In this document: positions 34,291-44,386 of the stretch, piece after piece
How the letters are laid out: the number at the start of each line of letters is the position of its first letter
Numbering within the stretch: the first letter of the stretch is position 1
Assembly (NCBI GenBank): GCA_904830895.1
Contig: LR882958.1
Location: forward strand, 558,001-622,000
DNA length: 64,000 nt
Reading direction: 5' to 3'
Origin: Planktothrix rubescens CCAP 1459/22
GTDB taxonomy: Bacteria > Cyanobacteriota > Cyanobacteriia > Cyanobacteriales > Microcoleaceae
Translations under genes and position numbers: made by a program
Notes under the pieces: generated by a model
What the model was told of the DNA's origin: nothing
Databases searched by the model: none
What the model saw: the letters and a program-made list of their open reading frames with translations, nothing else

Positions 34291-36894
34291 ATGTTGAACA
34301 GTGCTAAGGATGCCTCGGCTTCAAAAATTTTAATTGTTGATGATCTTCCAGAAAATCTGGAACTGCTCTATCATGTTTTGACGGATGCCGGGTATGACGT
34401 CGATAGAGCTTTAGATGGAGAATCTGCCTTAGAACAAATCAATCATGATCCTCCAGAACTGATTTTACTAGACGTGATGATGCCGGGTTTGAATGGTTAT
34501 GAATTGTGCCAACAATTAAAGGCTTGTTCCCAAACCCGGGACATTCCTGTAATTTTTATTACTGCTTTAGCTGAAATTAATAATAAAGTTAAGGGTTTTG
34601 AAGTGGGAGGGGTGGACTATATTACTAAACCCTTTGAGATTGAAGATGTTATAGTTCGGGTGAAAAATCAGTTAACCATTGTTGAGCAACAAAAACAGTT
34701 ACAGGAACAAAAAGCTCAATTAGAAAGAGAAATTCAAGAGCGGCGACGAGTTGAAACGGCCCTGCAACAAAGCATTAAACGAGGAAAAACCAGTGCCCGT
34801 GTGATTCAACGAATGCGCCAAACCCTCAACTTGAATAAAATCTTTAAATCTACTACGGTGGAATTAAGGAAGGTGTTACATTGCGATCGGGTGGTGATTT
34901 ATCAGTTTAATCCTGACTGGAGTGGAAAAGTTGTTGCTGAGTCAGTAGAAACAGGTTGGATACCTTTAATTAAAGCTCAATATCATGATCCGGTGATGAC
35001 TCAAACGGCGATTTTAAATTCCGATTGTGTGTTTGAATCCTTAACAGAAATTTCTGAAATTCCTCTTGAAGATACTTATTTACAAGAAACCCAAGGGGGG
35101 GTTTACCGCCGGGGGGTAAATTATCGCTGTGTTGAAAATATTTATCAAGCTCAATTTAGTCCTTGTTATATTGATTTTTTAGAGAGATTTCAAGTCAAAT
35201 CTTATTTAACCGTTGCTATTTCTTGTGCAAATAAACTTTGGGGTCTGTTAGGAGTCTATCAAAGTTCGGATTTTCGCAAATGGCATCACAAAGAAATTTC
35301 AATGGTGGTACAAATTGCCAGCCAATTAGGGGTTGCTGTTCACCAAGCCCAACTTTTTACAAAGATTCAAGAGCAAACAGAAGAATTAAAAATTGCCAAA
35401 AAGTCAGCCGAGTCAGCCAATACTGCTAAGAGTGAATTCTTAGCTAATATGAGCCATGAATTGCGGACTCCTTTGAATGCGATTTTAGGTTTTGCTCAAA
35501 TTATGAAAAAGGATAGTTCTTTATTGACAGAACAGCGAAAGCACATTGAAATTATTAATCGCAGTGGAGAACATTTACTGGATTTAATTAATGATGTTTT
35601 AGAACTTTCTAAAATCGAAGCGGGAAAAACAACTCTCATAGAAACTCGATTTGATTTGTTATTATTAATAGATAATATTAAGGATATGTTGCGATTAAAA
35701 GCCGAAAGTAAAGGCTTATTATTTCAATTTCATATTTCTAATATCGTTCCTCAATATATTATTACAGATGAAAGGAAGCTCCGTCAAATCCTAGCTAATT
35801 TATTGGGAAATGCGATTAAATTTACGGAAACAGGTTGGGTAAAATTGCGAGTGAGTGCTGGATTTAAACCGCCATCAAAAGACGAACAAAGTAGTCAGGA
35901 TATTAACGAATTTTCTACTTTGAACTTGAGCACTGGATTAGAAGAAATGCAAGATCATCGAAAAATCAATATTAAATTTGAAATTGAAGATACAGGAGCC
36001 GGTATTTCTCCCGAAGAATTGCCCTTATTATTTGAGGCTTTTACCCAAACAGAAGTGGGTCGTCAATCAGGTCAGGGAACAGGCTTAGGACTGCCCATTA
36101 GTCGTAGTTTTATCCAATTAATGGGAGGGGATATTCAGGTAAATTCTATCCGAGAACAAGGCTCAACCTTTACCTTTGAAATTCAAGCAAGAATAGATAG
36201 GGAAACCAGCTTCTCTCCTAGTCAAAATCAGCAACAAATTATCTATCTAGCTCCCGATCAAAATTCAGTTCGGATTTTAATTGTAGATGACGATGCGGAT
36301 CATCGCTCATTATTAGTTAAAATATTAACTAGAATTGGTTTTGAGGTACAAGAAGCCAGGGATGGTCAAGAGGCATTAGACCTTTGGCAAAGTTGGCAAC
36401 CGGATTTAATTTGTTTAGATATGCAGTTACCGATTTTGGATGGCTTTGCTACGGCTCGTCAAATTCGGAGTCAAGAACAGCAACATTCTATTCCGATTTT
36501 AGCCATTACTGCCTCGGTATTTGAGCAAGATCGGCAATCTATTTCAGTTTCTGGATGCAATGATTGGATTAGTAAGCCATTTAAAGAAGAAGTTTTGTTA
36601 CAAAAAATTAAAGAACATTTAGGGGTAGAATATGTATATCAAGAACCAGATTCAAGTTATATATTGCCCCAAATAATATCTTCAGTCAGTTCTGAATTAA
36701 GAACTCAGATTTTGATGTTACCCCGTCCATTAATTCAAAAATTAAATTCTGCTGCCACCCAATGTAGTGATGATTTGGTTTTACAATTAATTGATCAAAT
36801 TCCGGGAGAATTTTTAGATTTGAGCCAAGTAATAAAAGAATGGGTACTAAATTTTAGATTCGATCTAATTATTGATTTAACTCATCAGATTTAA
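34291..36894 (+). CDS. Hybrid sensor histidine kinase (REC-GAF-HisKA-HATPase-REC)
   Basis: This 867-residue soluble phosphorelay protein has an N-terminal receiver at about 11-125 (ILIVDDLPENL, LLDVMMPGLNGYEL, TKPF), a coiled coil, and a GAF domain at about 175-345. A HisKA domain follows with the phospho-acceptor His389 in MSHELRTPLNAIL, then the ATPase (DTGAGISPEE, GTGLGLPIS) and a second receiver at about 661-785 (ILIVDDDADH, LDMQLPILDG, SKPF). No membrane segment was seen. ATG at 34291 with AAAGGA six bases upstream is preferred over the in-frame TTG at 34273. The next gene, 11 bp downstream, is a receiver-GGDEF protein and its likely output. Confidence 0.92.
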   Translation: MLNSAKDASASKILIVDDLPENLELLYHVLTDAGYDVDRALDGESALEQINHDPPELILLDVMMPGLNGYELCQQLKACSQTRDIPVIFITALAEINNKVKGFEVGGVDYITKPFEIEDVIVRVKNQLTIVEQQKQLQEQKAQLEREIQERRRVETALQQSIKRGKTSARVIQRMRQTLNLNKIFKSTTVELRKVLHCDRVVIYQFNPDWSGKVVAESVETGWIPLIKAQYHDPVMTQTAILNSDCVFESLTEISEIPLEDTYLQETQGGVYRRGVNYRCVENIYQAQFSPCYIDFLERFQVKSYLTVAISCANKLWGLLGVYQSSDFRKWHHKEISMVVQIASQLGVAVHQAQLFTKIQEQTEELKIAKKSAESANTAKSEFLANMSHELRTPLNAILGFAQIMKKDSSLLTEQRKHIEIINRSGEHLLDLINDVLELSKIEAGKTTLIETRFDLLLLIDNIKDMLRLKAESKGLLFQFHISNIVPQYIITDERKLRQILANLLGNAIKFTETGWVKLRVSAGFKPPSKDEQSSQDINEFSTLNLSTGLEEMQDHRKINIKFEIEDTGAGISPEELPLLFEAFTQTEVGRQSGQGTGLGLPISRSFIQLMGGDIQVNSIREQGSTFTFEIQARIDRETSFSPSQNQQQIIYLAPDQNSVRILIVDDDADHRSLLVKILTRIGFEVQEARDGQEALDLWQSWQPDLICLDMQLPILDGFATARQIRSQEQQHSIPILAITASVFEQDRQSISVSGCNDWISKPFKEEVLLQKIKEHLGVEYVYQEPDSSYILPQIISSVSSELRTQILMLPRPLIQKLNSAATQCSDDLVLQLIDQIPGEFLDLSQVIKEWVLNFRFDLIIDLTHQI

Positions 36895-36905
36895 TCCTCC
36901 AAGCA

Positions 36906-37949
36906 ATGAATAACGAGCAAAACCACCTAAATCCCTCTGATATATTAGTTGTTGATGATTACCTCGATAATTTACGAGTTTTAACCGCGATTTTAGTCGA
37001 ACAAGGATATCGGGTGAGAAAAGCAATTAATGGTCAACTCGCACTGGCTACCATTGAAGTTCAAGTCCCTGATTTAATCTTATTAGATATTCAACTTCCT
37101 GATATTAATGGTTATGACCTCTGCCGTCAGATTAAAGCCAACCCCCGCACCCATGCTATTCCAATTTTAATAATGAGTATTCATGATCAAGCCGAAGATA
37201 TTGTTAGAGCTTTTTCAGAAGGGGCTGTAGACTATATCAAAAAACCATTCCAACCAGAAGAAGTTATTATTAGAGTTAAAACTCAACTGATGATTAGAAA
37301 TCTTTATAATCAATTAGAACACCAAAATCGGACACTATTTGAAAAAAATTATCAGCTTCAATCAGAAGTTGAGCAACGGATTCAAACAGAAGAATCTTTA
37401 AAAGCAGCTAATTTAAAACTAGAAAAATTAGCATTTATTGATGGTCTTACAGAGTTAGGAAACCGTCGTTATTTTGATGAACAGTTGCCTCGAATTTGGC
37501 GACAGATGGCGAGAAATAAACAATGTATTTCCTTAATTCTTTGTGATTTAGATTATTTTAAAATCTATAATGATACCTATGGTCATCCGGCTGGAGATAT
37601 TTGTCTTAAACAAGTTGCTCATGGGATTAATCGGGCACTCAAACGTCCTGGGGATGCGGTTTTTCGTTATGGTGGGGAGGAATTTGTGATTATTCTCCCC
37701 GAAACTTCCTTAGAAGGTGCAATCCAAGTAACTAAAAATATACAGCTTGAAGTGGAACAACTTCACCACCTACACAATAATTTTTCTATCTATAAAAAAA
37801 CCACGTTAAGTTTTGGTATTTCCTCTCAATATCCCGAACCAAATACATCACCTACATCTTTAATTATTCAGGCTGATCAAGCACTTTATGAAGCTAAAAT
37901 GCAAGGGCGTAATACCTATGCTATTTACGGTTATCCCAATCCTTTTTAA
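36906..37949 (+). CDS. Response regulator diguanylate cyclase (REC-GGDEF)
   Basis: Likely makes cyclic di-GMP on phosphorylation. The receiver domain (about 10-125) has ILVVDDYLDN, LLDIQLPDINGYDL and KKPF. A coiled-coil linker leads to a GGDEF domain (about 185-345) with the active motif GGEEF. An RPGD inhibition site stands five residues before it, so the enzyme should be active and product-regulated. The C-terminal ADQALYEAKMQGRN is intact. It sits 11 bp after the hybrid kinase, probably in one operon as its partner. Confidence 0.92.
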   Translation: MNNEQNHLNPSDILVVDDYLDNLRVLTAILVEQGYRVRKAINGQLALATIEVQVPDLILLDIQLPDINGYDLCRQIKANPRTHAIPILIMSIHDQAEDIVRAFSEGAVDYIKKPFQPEEVIIRVKTQLMIRNLYNQLEHQNRTLFEKNYQLQSEVEQRIQTEESLKAANLKLEKLAFIDGLTELGNRRYFDEQLPRIWRQMARNKQCISLILCDLDYFKIYNDTYGHPAGDICLKQVAHGINRALKRPGDAVFRYGGEEFVIILPETSLEGAIQVTKNIQLEVEQLHHLHNNFSIYKKTTLSFGISSQYPEPNTSPTSLIIQADQALYEAKMQGRNTYAIYGYPNPF

Positions 37950-38069
37950 TTTATTTTAATATTGATCAAAGAACAGTAATAAAGCGATAAAAAGGTAATA
38001 TTGATCAATTAATTAGTATCGAGTTATAATGGACTTCTGTTTCCCTGTTCCCTATTCCCCGCTATAATT

Positions 38070-38651
38070 ATGATTGTCAATCCTTCTGATTATAAAATTT
38101 CTCATGAAGATTATCTCGAAGGCGAAAAAATTAGCCCTATTCGCCATGAATATATTCGGGGAGAAGTCTATGCAATGGTTGGAGGAAGTGATGCCCATGA
38201 AACTATTGCAGGAAACTTATTTGCTTTAATTAAAAATAAAGTTCGAGGCACAGGATGCCGAGCTTATATCAGTAATATGAAAGTTCATATTAAAACCGCC
38301 GATAGTTATTATTATCCTGATGTTATGGTAACTTGCGACTCCCGCGACCGAAATAATGGTTATTTTAAACAATATCCCAGCTTAATTATTGAGGTATTAT
38401 CTCCATCAACGGAAGCATTTAATCGGGGGGATAAATTTGCTGATTATCGACAGATTGAAACCCTACAAGAATATGTTTTAATTAGTCAAAATAAAATTAA
38501 CGTTGAATGTTTTAGACGAAATCAAGAGGGGCGTTGGGTATTGTTTACCTATCAACAAAATGAGCAGATACAATTAGAAAGTATTAATTTCACTTGTCAG
38601 GTATCAGAAATTTATGAAGATGTTTTAGAATTAAATTATCCTACGGGTTAG
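38070..38651 (+). CDS. Uma2 family (DUF820) putative endonuclease
   Basis: This 193-residue protein is of the common Uma2 subtype: RHEYIRGEVYAMVGGSDAHE at about 26-45, YYYPDVMVTCD with the catalytic-type Asp, SLIIEVLSPSTEAFNRGDKF with Glu, and LQEYVLISQNKINVE. It is a single gene with intergenic spacers on both sides. Biological role unsettled for this family. Confidence 0.85.
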   Translation: MIVNPSDYKISHEDYLEGEKISPIRHEYIRGEVYAMVGGSDAHETIAGNLFALIKNKVRGTGCRAYISNMKVHIKTADSYYYPDVMVTCDSRDRNNGYFKQYPSLIIEVLSPSTEAFNRGDKFADYRQIETLQEYVLISQNKINVECFRRNQEGRWVLFTYQQNEQIQLESINFTCQVSEIYEDVLELNYPTG

Positions 38652-38717
38652 GGGAAATATTAAGAAAATCAATATTCAGTGAAAATACTAATGCAATTCT
38701 TGAACGGTTGAGTTATA

Positions 38718-40679
38718 ATGATCCTTAATCAAGGATTCGACCATCACGGATTAATAATTATGGCACTGACCAGAGGTTTTGATTCACTCGCCCATCTGTT
38801 AACCGGAAGCGCTACCGTTGCGGCTATTGTTATTAGTCAAAGCGTGGCGGTTTATGCTAAAACTGGTGAGGAAGTTTACCAAATTGCTGTTCCCGTTACC
38901 GTCCAAATTAATAGTGATAACGGTGGCGGAACCGGGGTAATTATTGCTAAAGATGGCAATACCTACACGGTTTTAACCAATCATCATGTCGTTTGTGAAC
39001 CTAAAACTTTTGTTAACAATTGCAATACTAACCGATCCTATAATATTACCACCTCTCAACGCAAAACCTATACCGCTAACTTTGTCCAACCCTTCCAAAC
39101 TAACGAGAGTAGCCCGGATTTAGCAATTCTAACCTTTACCACTTCTGATAACTATTCCGCCGCTATTTTAGGCGACTCTAATCAACTTATCGAGGGAACA
39201 TTTATCTGGGTTTATGGATTTCCCGGGTTAGGTGGACGTTTCGGAGTGGAACGAGAACCCCAATTTACCCAAGGGGCAATTACCAGTTTACCCCAACGCA
39301 AACCCGGCGGCTACACCATCAATTATAGCGCCTTGACATGGGCTGGGATGAGTGGTGGCCCTGTATTTGATAGTGAGGGGCGAGTGATTGGAATTCATGG
39401 ACTGGGGGGGCAAGAAGCGAGTCTGATTTATGATAGTAATGGTCAACCTACTGGACAATTTACCGTCGTCAAAACGGGGATTAATTATGCGATTCCGATT
39501 AATACTTTTATCGCCCTTAAACCCCAAATCCGTCAAGGAAATACAACGGTTACGGTTAATAATACGGCCAAGAGCCGAGTTGCTAACCTGAATAATCCTA
39601 GCACGGCTGATGATTACTATGCTAGAGGTGCTGCTAATTTTAGTCAAGGCAATTATCGCGCTGCTCTTGATGATTTTAATAAGGTTATCAACGTTAATTC
39701 TGATAACGCAAATGCTTATGTTTCTCGGGGTCTTGTTCGCGATAATTTAAAAGACTATCAAGGGGCGATATCCGATTATGATAAAGCTCTTAAAATTGAT
39801 CCTAATTTTGCTATTGCTTACTTCAATCGGGGTGTTGTTCGCTATAAATTAAAAGACTATCAAGGGGCGATATCTGATTACGATAAGGCTCTTAAAATTG
39901 CTCCTAATTTTGCTATTGCTTACGCAGGTCGGGGTCTTACTCGCTATAATTTAAAAGACTATCAAGGGGCGATATCCGATTACGATAAAGCTCTTAAAAT
40001 TGATCCTAATTATGCTCTTGCTTACAACAATCGGGGTGCTGCTCGCGATAAATTAAAAGACTATCAAGGGGCGATATCCGATTACGATAAGGCTCTTAAA
40101 ATTGATCCTAATTTTGCTATGGCTTACATAGGTCGGGGTAATGTTCGCATTGATTTAAAAGACTATCAAGGAGCGATATCTGATTACGATAAGGCTCTTA
40201 AAATTGATCCTAATAATGCTCTTGCTTACACAGGTCGGGGTATTGCTCGCCGTAATTTAAAAGACTATCAAGGGGCGATATCTGATTACGATAAGGCTCT
40301 TAAAATTGATCCTAATTATGCTCTTGCTTACACAGGTCGGGGTATTGCTCGCCGTAATTTAAAAGACTATCAAGGGGCGATATCTGATTACGATAAGGCT
40401 CTTAAAATTGATCCTAATTATGCTGCTGCTTACTACAATCGGGGTTATACTCGCGATGATTTAAAAGACTATCAAGGGGCGATATCTGATTACGATAAAG
40501 CTCTTAAAATTGATCCTAATTATGCTGCTGCTTACTACAATCGGGGTGTTGCTTTGTATATGGTTGGAGATAAACGAAAAGCGAGGGGAGACTGGGAAAC
40601 AGCGGCGCAACTGTATCGACAACAAGGTAATGAGGATGCGTATAAAACCGTAATGGATAATATTAGAAACTTTAAGTAG
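38718..40679 (+). CDS. Trypsin-like serine protease with C-terminal TPR repeats
   Basis: This 653-residue protein has a hydrophobic N-terminal segment (about 28-48, ending SVAVYAKTG) suggesting export. The trypsin-fold domain keeps the catalytic triad: His90 in TNHHVV, Asp134 in SSPDLAIL, Ser212 in AGMSGGPV. From about 295 to 640 there are ten TPR units of 34 residues; eight of them share KDYQGAISDYDKALKI and are nearly identical at DNA level. An ATG at 38760 is an alternative start. Probably a periplasmic protease using the TPRs to bind partners. Confidence 0.85.
   Translation: MILNQGFDHHGLIIMALTRGFDSLAHLLTGSATVAAIVISQSVAVYAKTGEEVYQIAVPVTVQINSDNGGGTGVIIAKDGNTYTVLTNHHVVCEPKTFVNNCNTNRSYNITTSQRKTYTANFVQPFQTNESSPDLAILTFTTSDNYSAAILGDSNQLIEGTFIWVYGFPGLGGRFGVEREPQFTQGAITSLPQRKPGGYTINYSALTWAGMSGGPVFDSEGRVIGIHGLGGQEASLIYDSNGQPTGQFTVVKTGINYAIPINTFIALKPQIRQGNTTVTVNNTAKSRVANLNNPSTADDYYARGAANFSQGNYRAALDDFNKVINVNSDNANAYVSRGLVRDNLKDYQGAISDYDKALKIDPNFAIAYFNRGVVRYKLKDYQGAISDYDKALKIAPNFAIAYAGRGLTRYNLKDYQGAISDYDKALKIDPNYALAYNNRGAARDKLKDYQGAISDYDKALKIDPNFAMAYIGRGNVRIDLKDYQGAISDYDKALKIDPNNALAYTGRGIARRNLKDYQGAISDYDKALKIDPNYALAYTGRGIARRNLKDYQGAISDYDKALKIDPNYAAAYYNRGYTRDDLKDYQGAISDYDKALKIDPNYAAAYYNRGVALYMVGDKRKARGDWETAAQLYRQQGNEDAYKTVMDNIRNFK
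39735..40560 (+). repeat. 102-bp tandem repeats encoding TPR units
   Basis: Eight consecutive 102-bp units each contain AAAGACTATCAAGG followed by GGCGATATC and GATTACGATAA. They differ by only a few bases, mainly in the codons that specify residues facing partner proteins. This implies recent expansion or gene conversion. Confidence 0.9.
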
Positions 40680-40704
40680 GGTGCGTAAGCTCCGTGCACG
40701 CACC
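40680..40704 (+). terminator. Hairpin after the protease-TPR gene
   Basis: GGTGCGT at 40680-40686 pairs with ACGCACC at 40698-40704 directly after the stop codon. The GTGCGTAAGCTCCGTGCACGC type of palindrome is common in cyanobacteria. No long T-run follows. Confidence 0.5.
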
Positions 40705-40714
40705 AAACCCATTT

Positions 40715-41062
40715 TTAAAAGGGTAAATACTCAACTGTATTTATCCAATCTTCAGATTTAGAAGCAAGGGCAATTAATTCTAAATCTTTAACAAATTGAC
40801 CTACTGTACCACCAAGCTGATGTCCGAATATTAATCCCGCAAATGTTTTGCCTTGACGTTGCCAATCTTCTGCCATTGCCTTAAAGCGGATATCTTGGGT
40901 AAAAAGCACCCGTCCCAGAAGATTTGTTCGTTCTAAAAGTTGATAATCAGGTAATTCGGCAGAACCATCTTCAATAGCTGTTAGTACATCTATATTTCGA
41001 CGGCGAAGTTGTTCAGTAATAGCTTGGGGAATATGAACATCCATATAGAGCTTAATTGCCAC
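40715..41062 (-). CDS. DUF5615 PIN-like toxin
   Basis: This 115-residue protein is of the DUF5615 (PIN-like, Mut7-C related) family: LYMDVHIPQAITEQLRRRNIDVLTA at the start, LLGRVLFTQDIRF in the middle and GLIFGHQ. The acidic residues at D8 and in TQD fit a PIN-type metal site. It starts with GTG immediately after the stop codon of the upstream DUF433 gene, so translation is probably coupled. Such DUF433-DUF5615 pairs are viewed as type II toxin-antitoxin modules. RNase activity is inferred. Confidence 0.8.
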   Translation of the reverse strand: MAIKLYMDVHIPQAITEQLRRRNIDVLTAIEDGSAELPDYQLLERTNLLGRVLFTQDIRFKAMAEDWQRQGKTFAGLIFGHQLGGTVGQFVKDLELIALASKSEDWINTVEYLPF

Positions 41063-41377
41063 TTATAATACCCCTTTTGCTCTCAATTTGATAAAAAATG
41101 GAGAAGGAGAAATCAACGCTTTTTCTTGTTGAAATTGTTCCCATTCAGCGCGAATTTCTTGATCAATTTCATCGACATGATCAAAATAATATCCCATCGC
41201 TGCATGAGCTTCTGATAATTTTAAATAGGGATGCTGACGACACATTTCTTCAACTGACCATCCATAACTCAGATAGTCCATAGCAATTTGGGCAACACGG
41301 ACGCGGGGAATTCTTTGTAAACGCGCGGGTTGTCCGTGATTTTTTTCAATATGAGGATAAGTGATTTCAACGGTCAT
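41063..41377 (-). CDS. DUF433 antitoxin
   Basis: This 104-residue partner of the PIN-like gene has the DUF433 pattern RIPRVRVAQIAMDYLSYGWSVEEMCRQHPYLKLSEAHAAMGYYFDH, a winged-helix-like DNA-binding region. Its TAA is followed at once by the GTG of the toxin. The operon order, antitoxin first, is typical. It would bind the toxin and repress its own promoter. Confidence 0.8.
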   Translation of the reverse strand: MTVEITYPHIEKNHGQPARLQRIPRVRVAQIAMDYLSYGWSVEEMCRQHPYLKLSEAHAAMGYYFDHVDEIDQEIRAEWEQFQQEKALISPSPFFIKLRAKGVL

Positions 41378-41517
41378 TGTGATTAACAGACGATGGAATA
41401 ATCATTATATTAGCATTTGATTCGATAAGTATAATTACGCCCAAATTTTTCCGATATTTCTAAGGATTTGATTAATTTATAGCCAATTAACAAAAACTGT
41501 GATACCATTTTCAATTA

Positions 41518-43002
<1,485 letters not shown>

Positions 43003-43010
43003 TTGGAAAT

Positions 43011-43036
43011 AAACCGGGTTTATGTAAACCCGGTTT
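43011..43036 (+). terminator. Perfect 12-bp hairpin after thiC
   Basis: AAACCGGGTTTA and TAAACCCGGTTT form a perfect stem around TG, ten bases after the stop codon. There is no strong U-tract. It probably protects or ends the thiC transcript. Confidence 0.55.
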
Positions 43037-43102
43037 GTTGGTATATAATATTAAATTTAAGATGCGCTTAAGCGCAACAACCACGAATATTACTAAAATA
43101 CT

Positions 43103-43741
43103 ATGACTCAAGATAAACAGGCAGCAATTTTTGATAGTTTTTTAGCTCTTGTTAAAGCTCCTTATGGAGATTTTTCAGGAATTGGAAAACTTTCTAAGGA
43201 AATTAATGATGATTCTACTTTAGAGGAAATTGTCAATTTTCTGCGTCAAAGTCCTCAAGGTGAACGTGCATTTAAAGAACGTATCCTTTTGGGTAATATT
43301 GATTTACATCAGCTTCATGAGTTACCTAAAAATACTTTGGGTTACATTTATTCTGATATGATGCTCAAGAATAATTTAAAACCTGTTCCTGTTGAAAGAA
43401 TAGAAGACAATGACTTCTCTTATTTAAAAATTCATCTTAGTGAAACTCATGATATTTGGCACATTGTAACCGATAGTGATATTGATAAGTCAGGTGAGGT
43501 TAAATTAGAAACTTTTTATGTAGCGCAGTTGCATTATGACCGTCTATTTTTGTCACTCCTCTCTAAAAATTTACTCAAGACTGCAATTCAAGAAATGGAG
43601 CTTTGTGAATCCATTATGGATGCTTTAACGAAAGGATGGACTATGGGAAAAAAAGCTAAACCCCTATTTGGAATTCAATGGAATAGTCTCTGGGAAAAAC
43701 CATTGGAAGATATTCGCCTTTCTTTGGATATTGCTGTTTAG
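43103..43741 (+). CDS. Coq4-like protein
   Basis: This 212-residue protein has the Coq4 signature HDxxHx(11)E: His-Asp-Ile-Trp-His, eleven residues, then Glu in KSGEVK (about residues 116-132). The preceding YIYSDMMLKNNL and the C-terminal MGKKAKPLFGIQWNSLWEKPLEDIR also fit. In respiring organisms Coq4 takes part in ubiquinone head-group modification. Cyanobacteria make plastoquinone rather than ubiquinone, so its job here is unknown. It stands alone on the transcript. Confidence 0.7.
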   Translation: MTQDKQAAIFDSFLALVKAPYGDFSGIGKLSKEINDDSTLEEIVNFLRQSPQGERAFKERILLGNIDLHQLHELPKNTLGYIYSDMMLKNNLKPVPVERIEDNDFSYLKIHLSETHDIWHIVTDSDIDKSGEVKLETFYVAQLHYDRLFLSLLSKNLLKTAIQEMELCESIMDALTKGWTMGKKAKPLFGIQWNSLWEKPLEDIRLSLDIAV

Positions 43742-43800
43742 TCTTTATCTATTACATCTATAAAATATAAGGCTAACAATAGTTCTTGAATATCCCTATT

Positions 43801-44376
43801 TTACCCCCAATTAATCCCTTGATAAATTTCATTTAACGGGATTTGAAAATTGATAGAAGATAAACTTAAAATTTCATCAGGAGAATGGTACTCTGTTAGT
43901 AACCATTTACTTTCAGGTGTTTTAGTAAACTGTTCAACGTAGGTTTTATATTGGTCAATTAAAATATATTCTTTAAACTCAGGAATTGACCGATAATAGT
44001 CAAATTTGTCTCCTTGGTCATAGTTTTTTGTACTTCGGGATAAAACTTCAACAATTATTAAAGGATTAATCACAGTATCGGTTCGGTTTTCTTGAAGAAT
44101 AGGTTCTCCTGAAATCACCATCACATCAGGATAAGTATAAATCCGATAATGGGGTATCCATAGACGAATATCACTGATAAATATTTTATGATTTTGGTTT
44201 CTGAGGGCAAATTTTAAATACGCATAAAAATTACCCGCAATATCGTTATGATTGGGTGTACCGCCTACCATAGAAATAATTTTTCCATCAATATATTCGT
44301 TTTTGCTGTCTGCTTTTTCTTCCAATTCCAGATATTCTTCTGGGGTGTAATGGCGTTGTTGAATTTCAGTTAACAT
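43801..44376 (-). CDS. Uma2 family (DUF820) putative endonuclease
   Basis: The protein of about 191 residues starts MLTEIQQRHYTPEEYLELEE. The frame is open upstream to 44454, but the ATG at 44376 has AGGGA in front and gives the usual N-terminus. Uma2 hallmarks: KNEYIDGKIISMVGGTPNHN, YTYPDVMVISGE with Asp, IIVEVLSRSTKNYDQGDKF with Glu, and FKEYILIDQYKTYVEQF. It lies 10 bp after the copper ATPase gene on the same strand, so it may be read through. Confidence 0.85.
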   Translation of the reverse strand: MLTEIQQRHYTPEEYLELEEKADSKNEYIDGKIISMVGGTPNHNDIAGNFYAYLKFALRNQNHKIFISDIRLWIPHYRIYTYPDVMVISGEPILQENRTDTVINPLIIVEVLSRSTKNYDQGDKFDYYRSIPEFKEYILIDQYKTYVEQFTKTPESKWLLTEYHSPDEILSLSSINFQIPLNEIYQGINWG

Positions 44377-44386
44377 GATTTTTTCC

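Noticed and set aside
39288-39647. Minus-strand frame in the protease-TPR gene
   Set aside because: Antisense to a well-supported trypsin domain; no ribosome-binding site.
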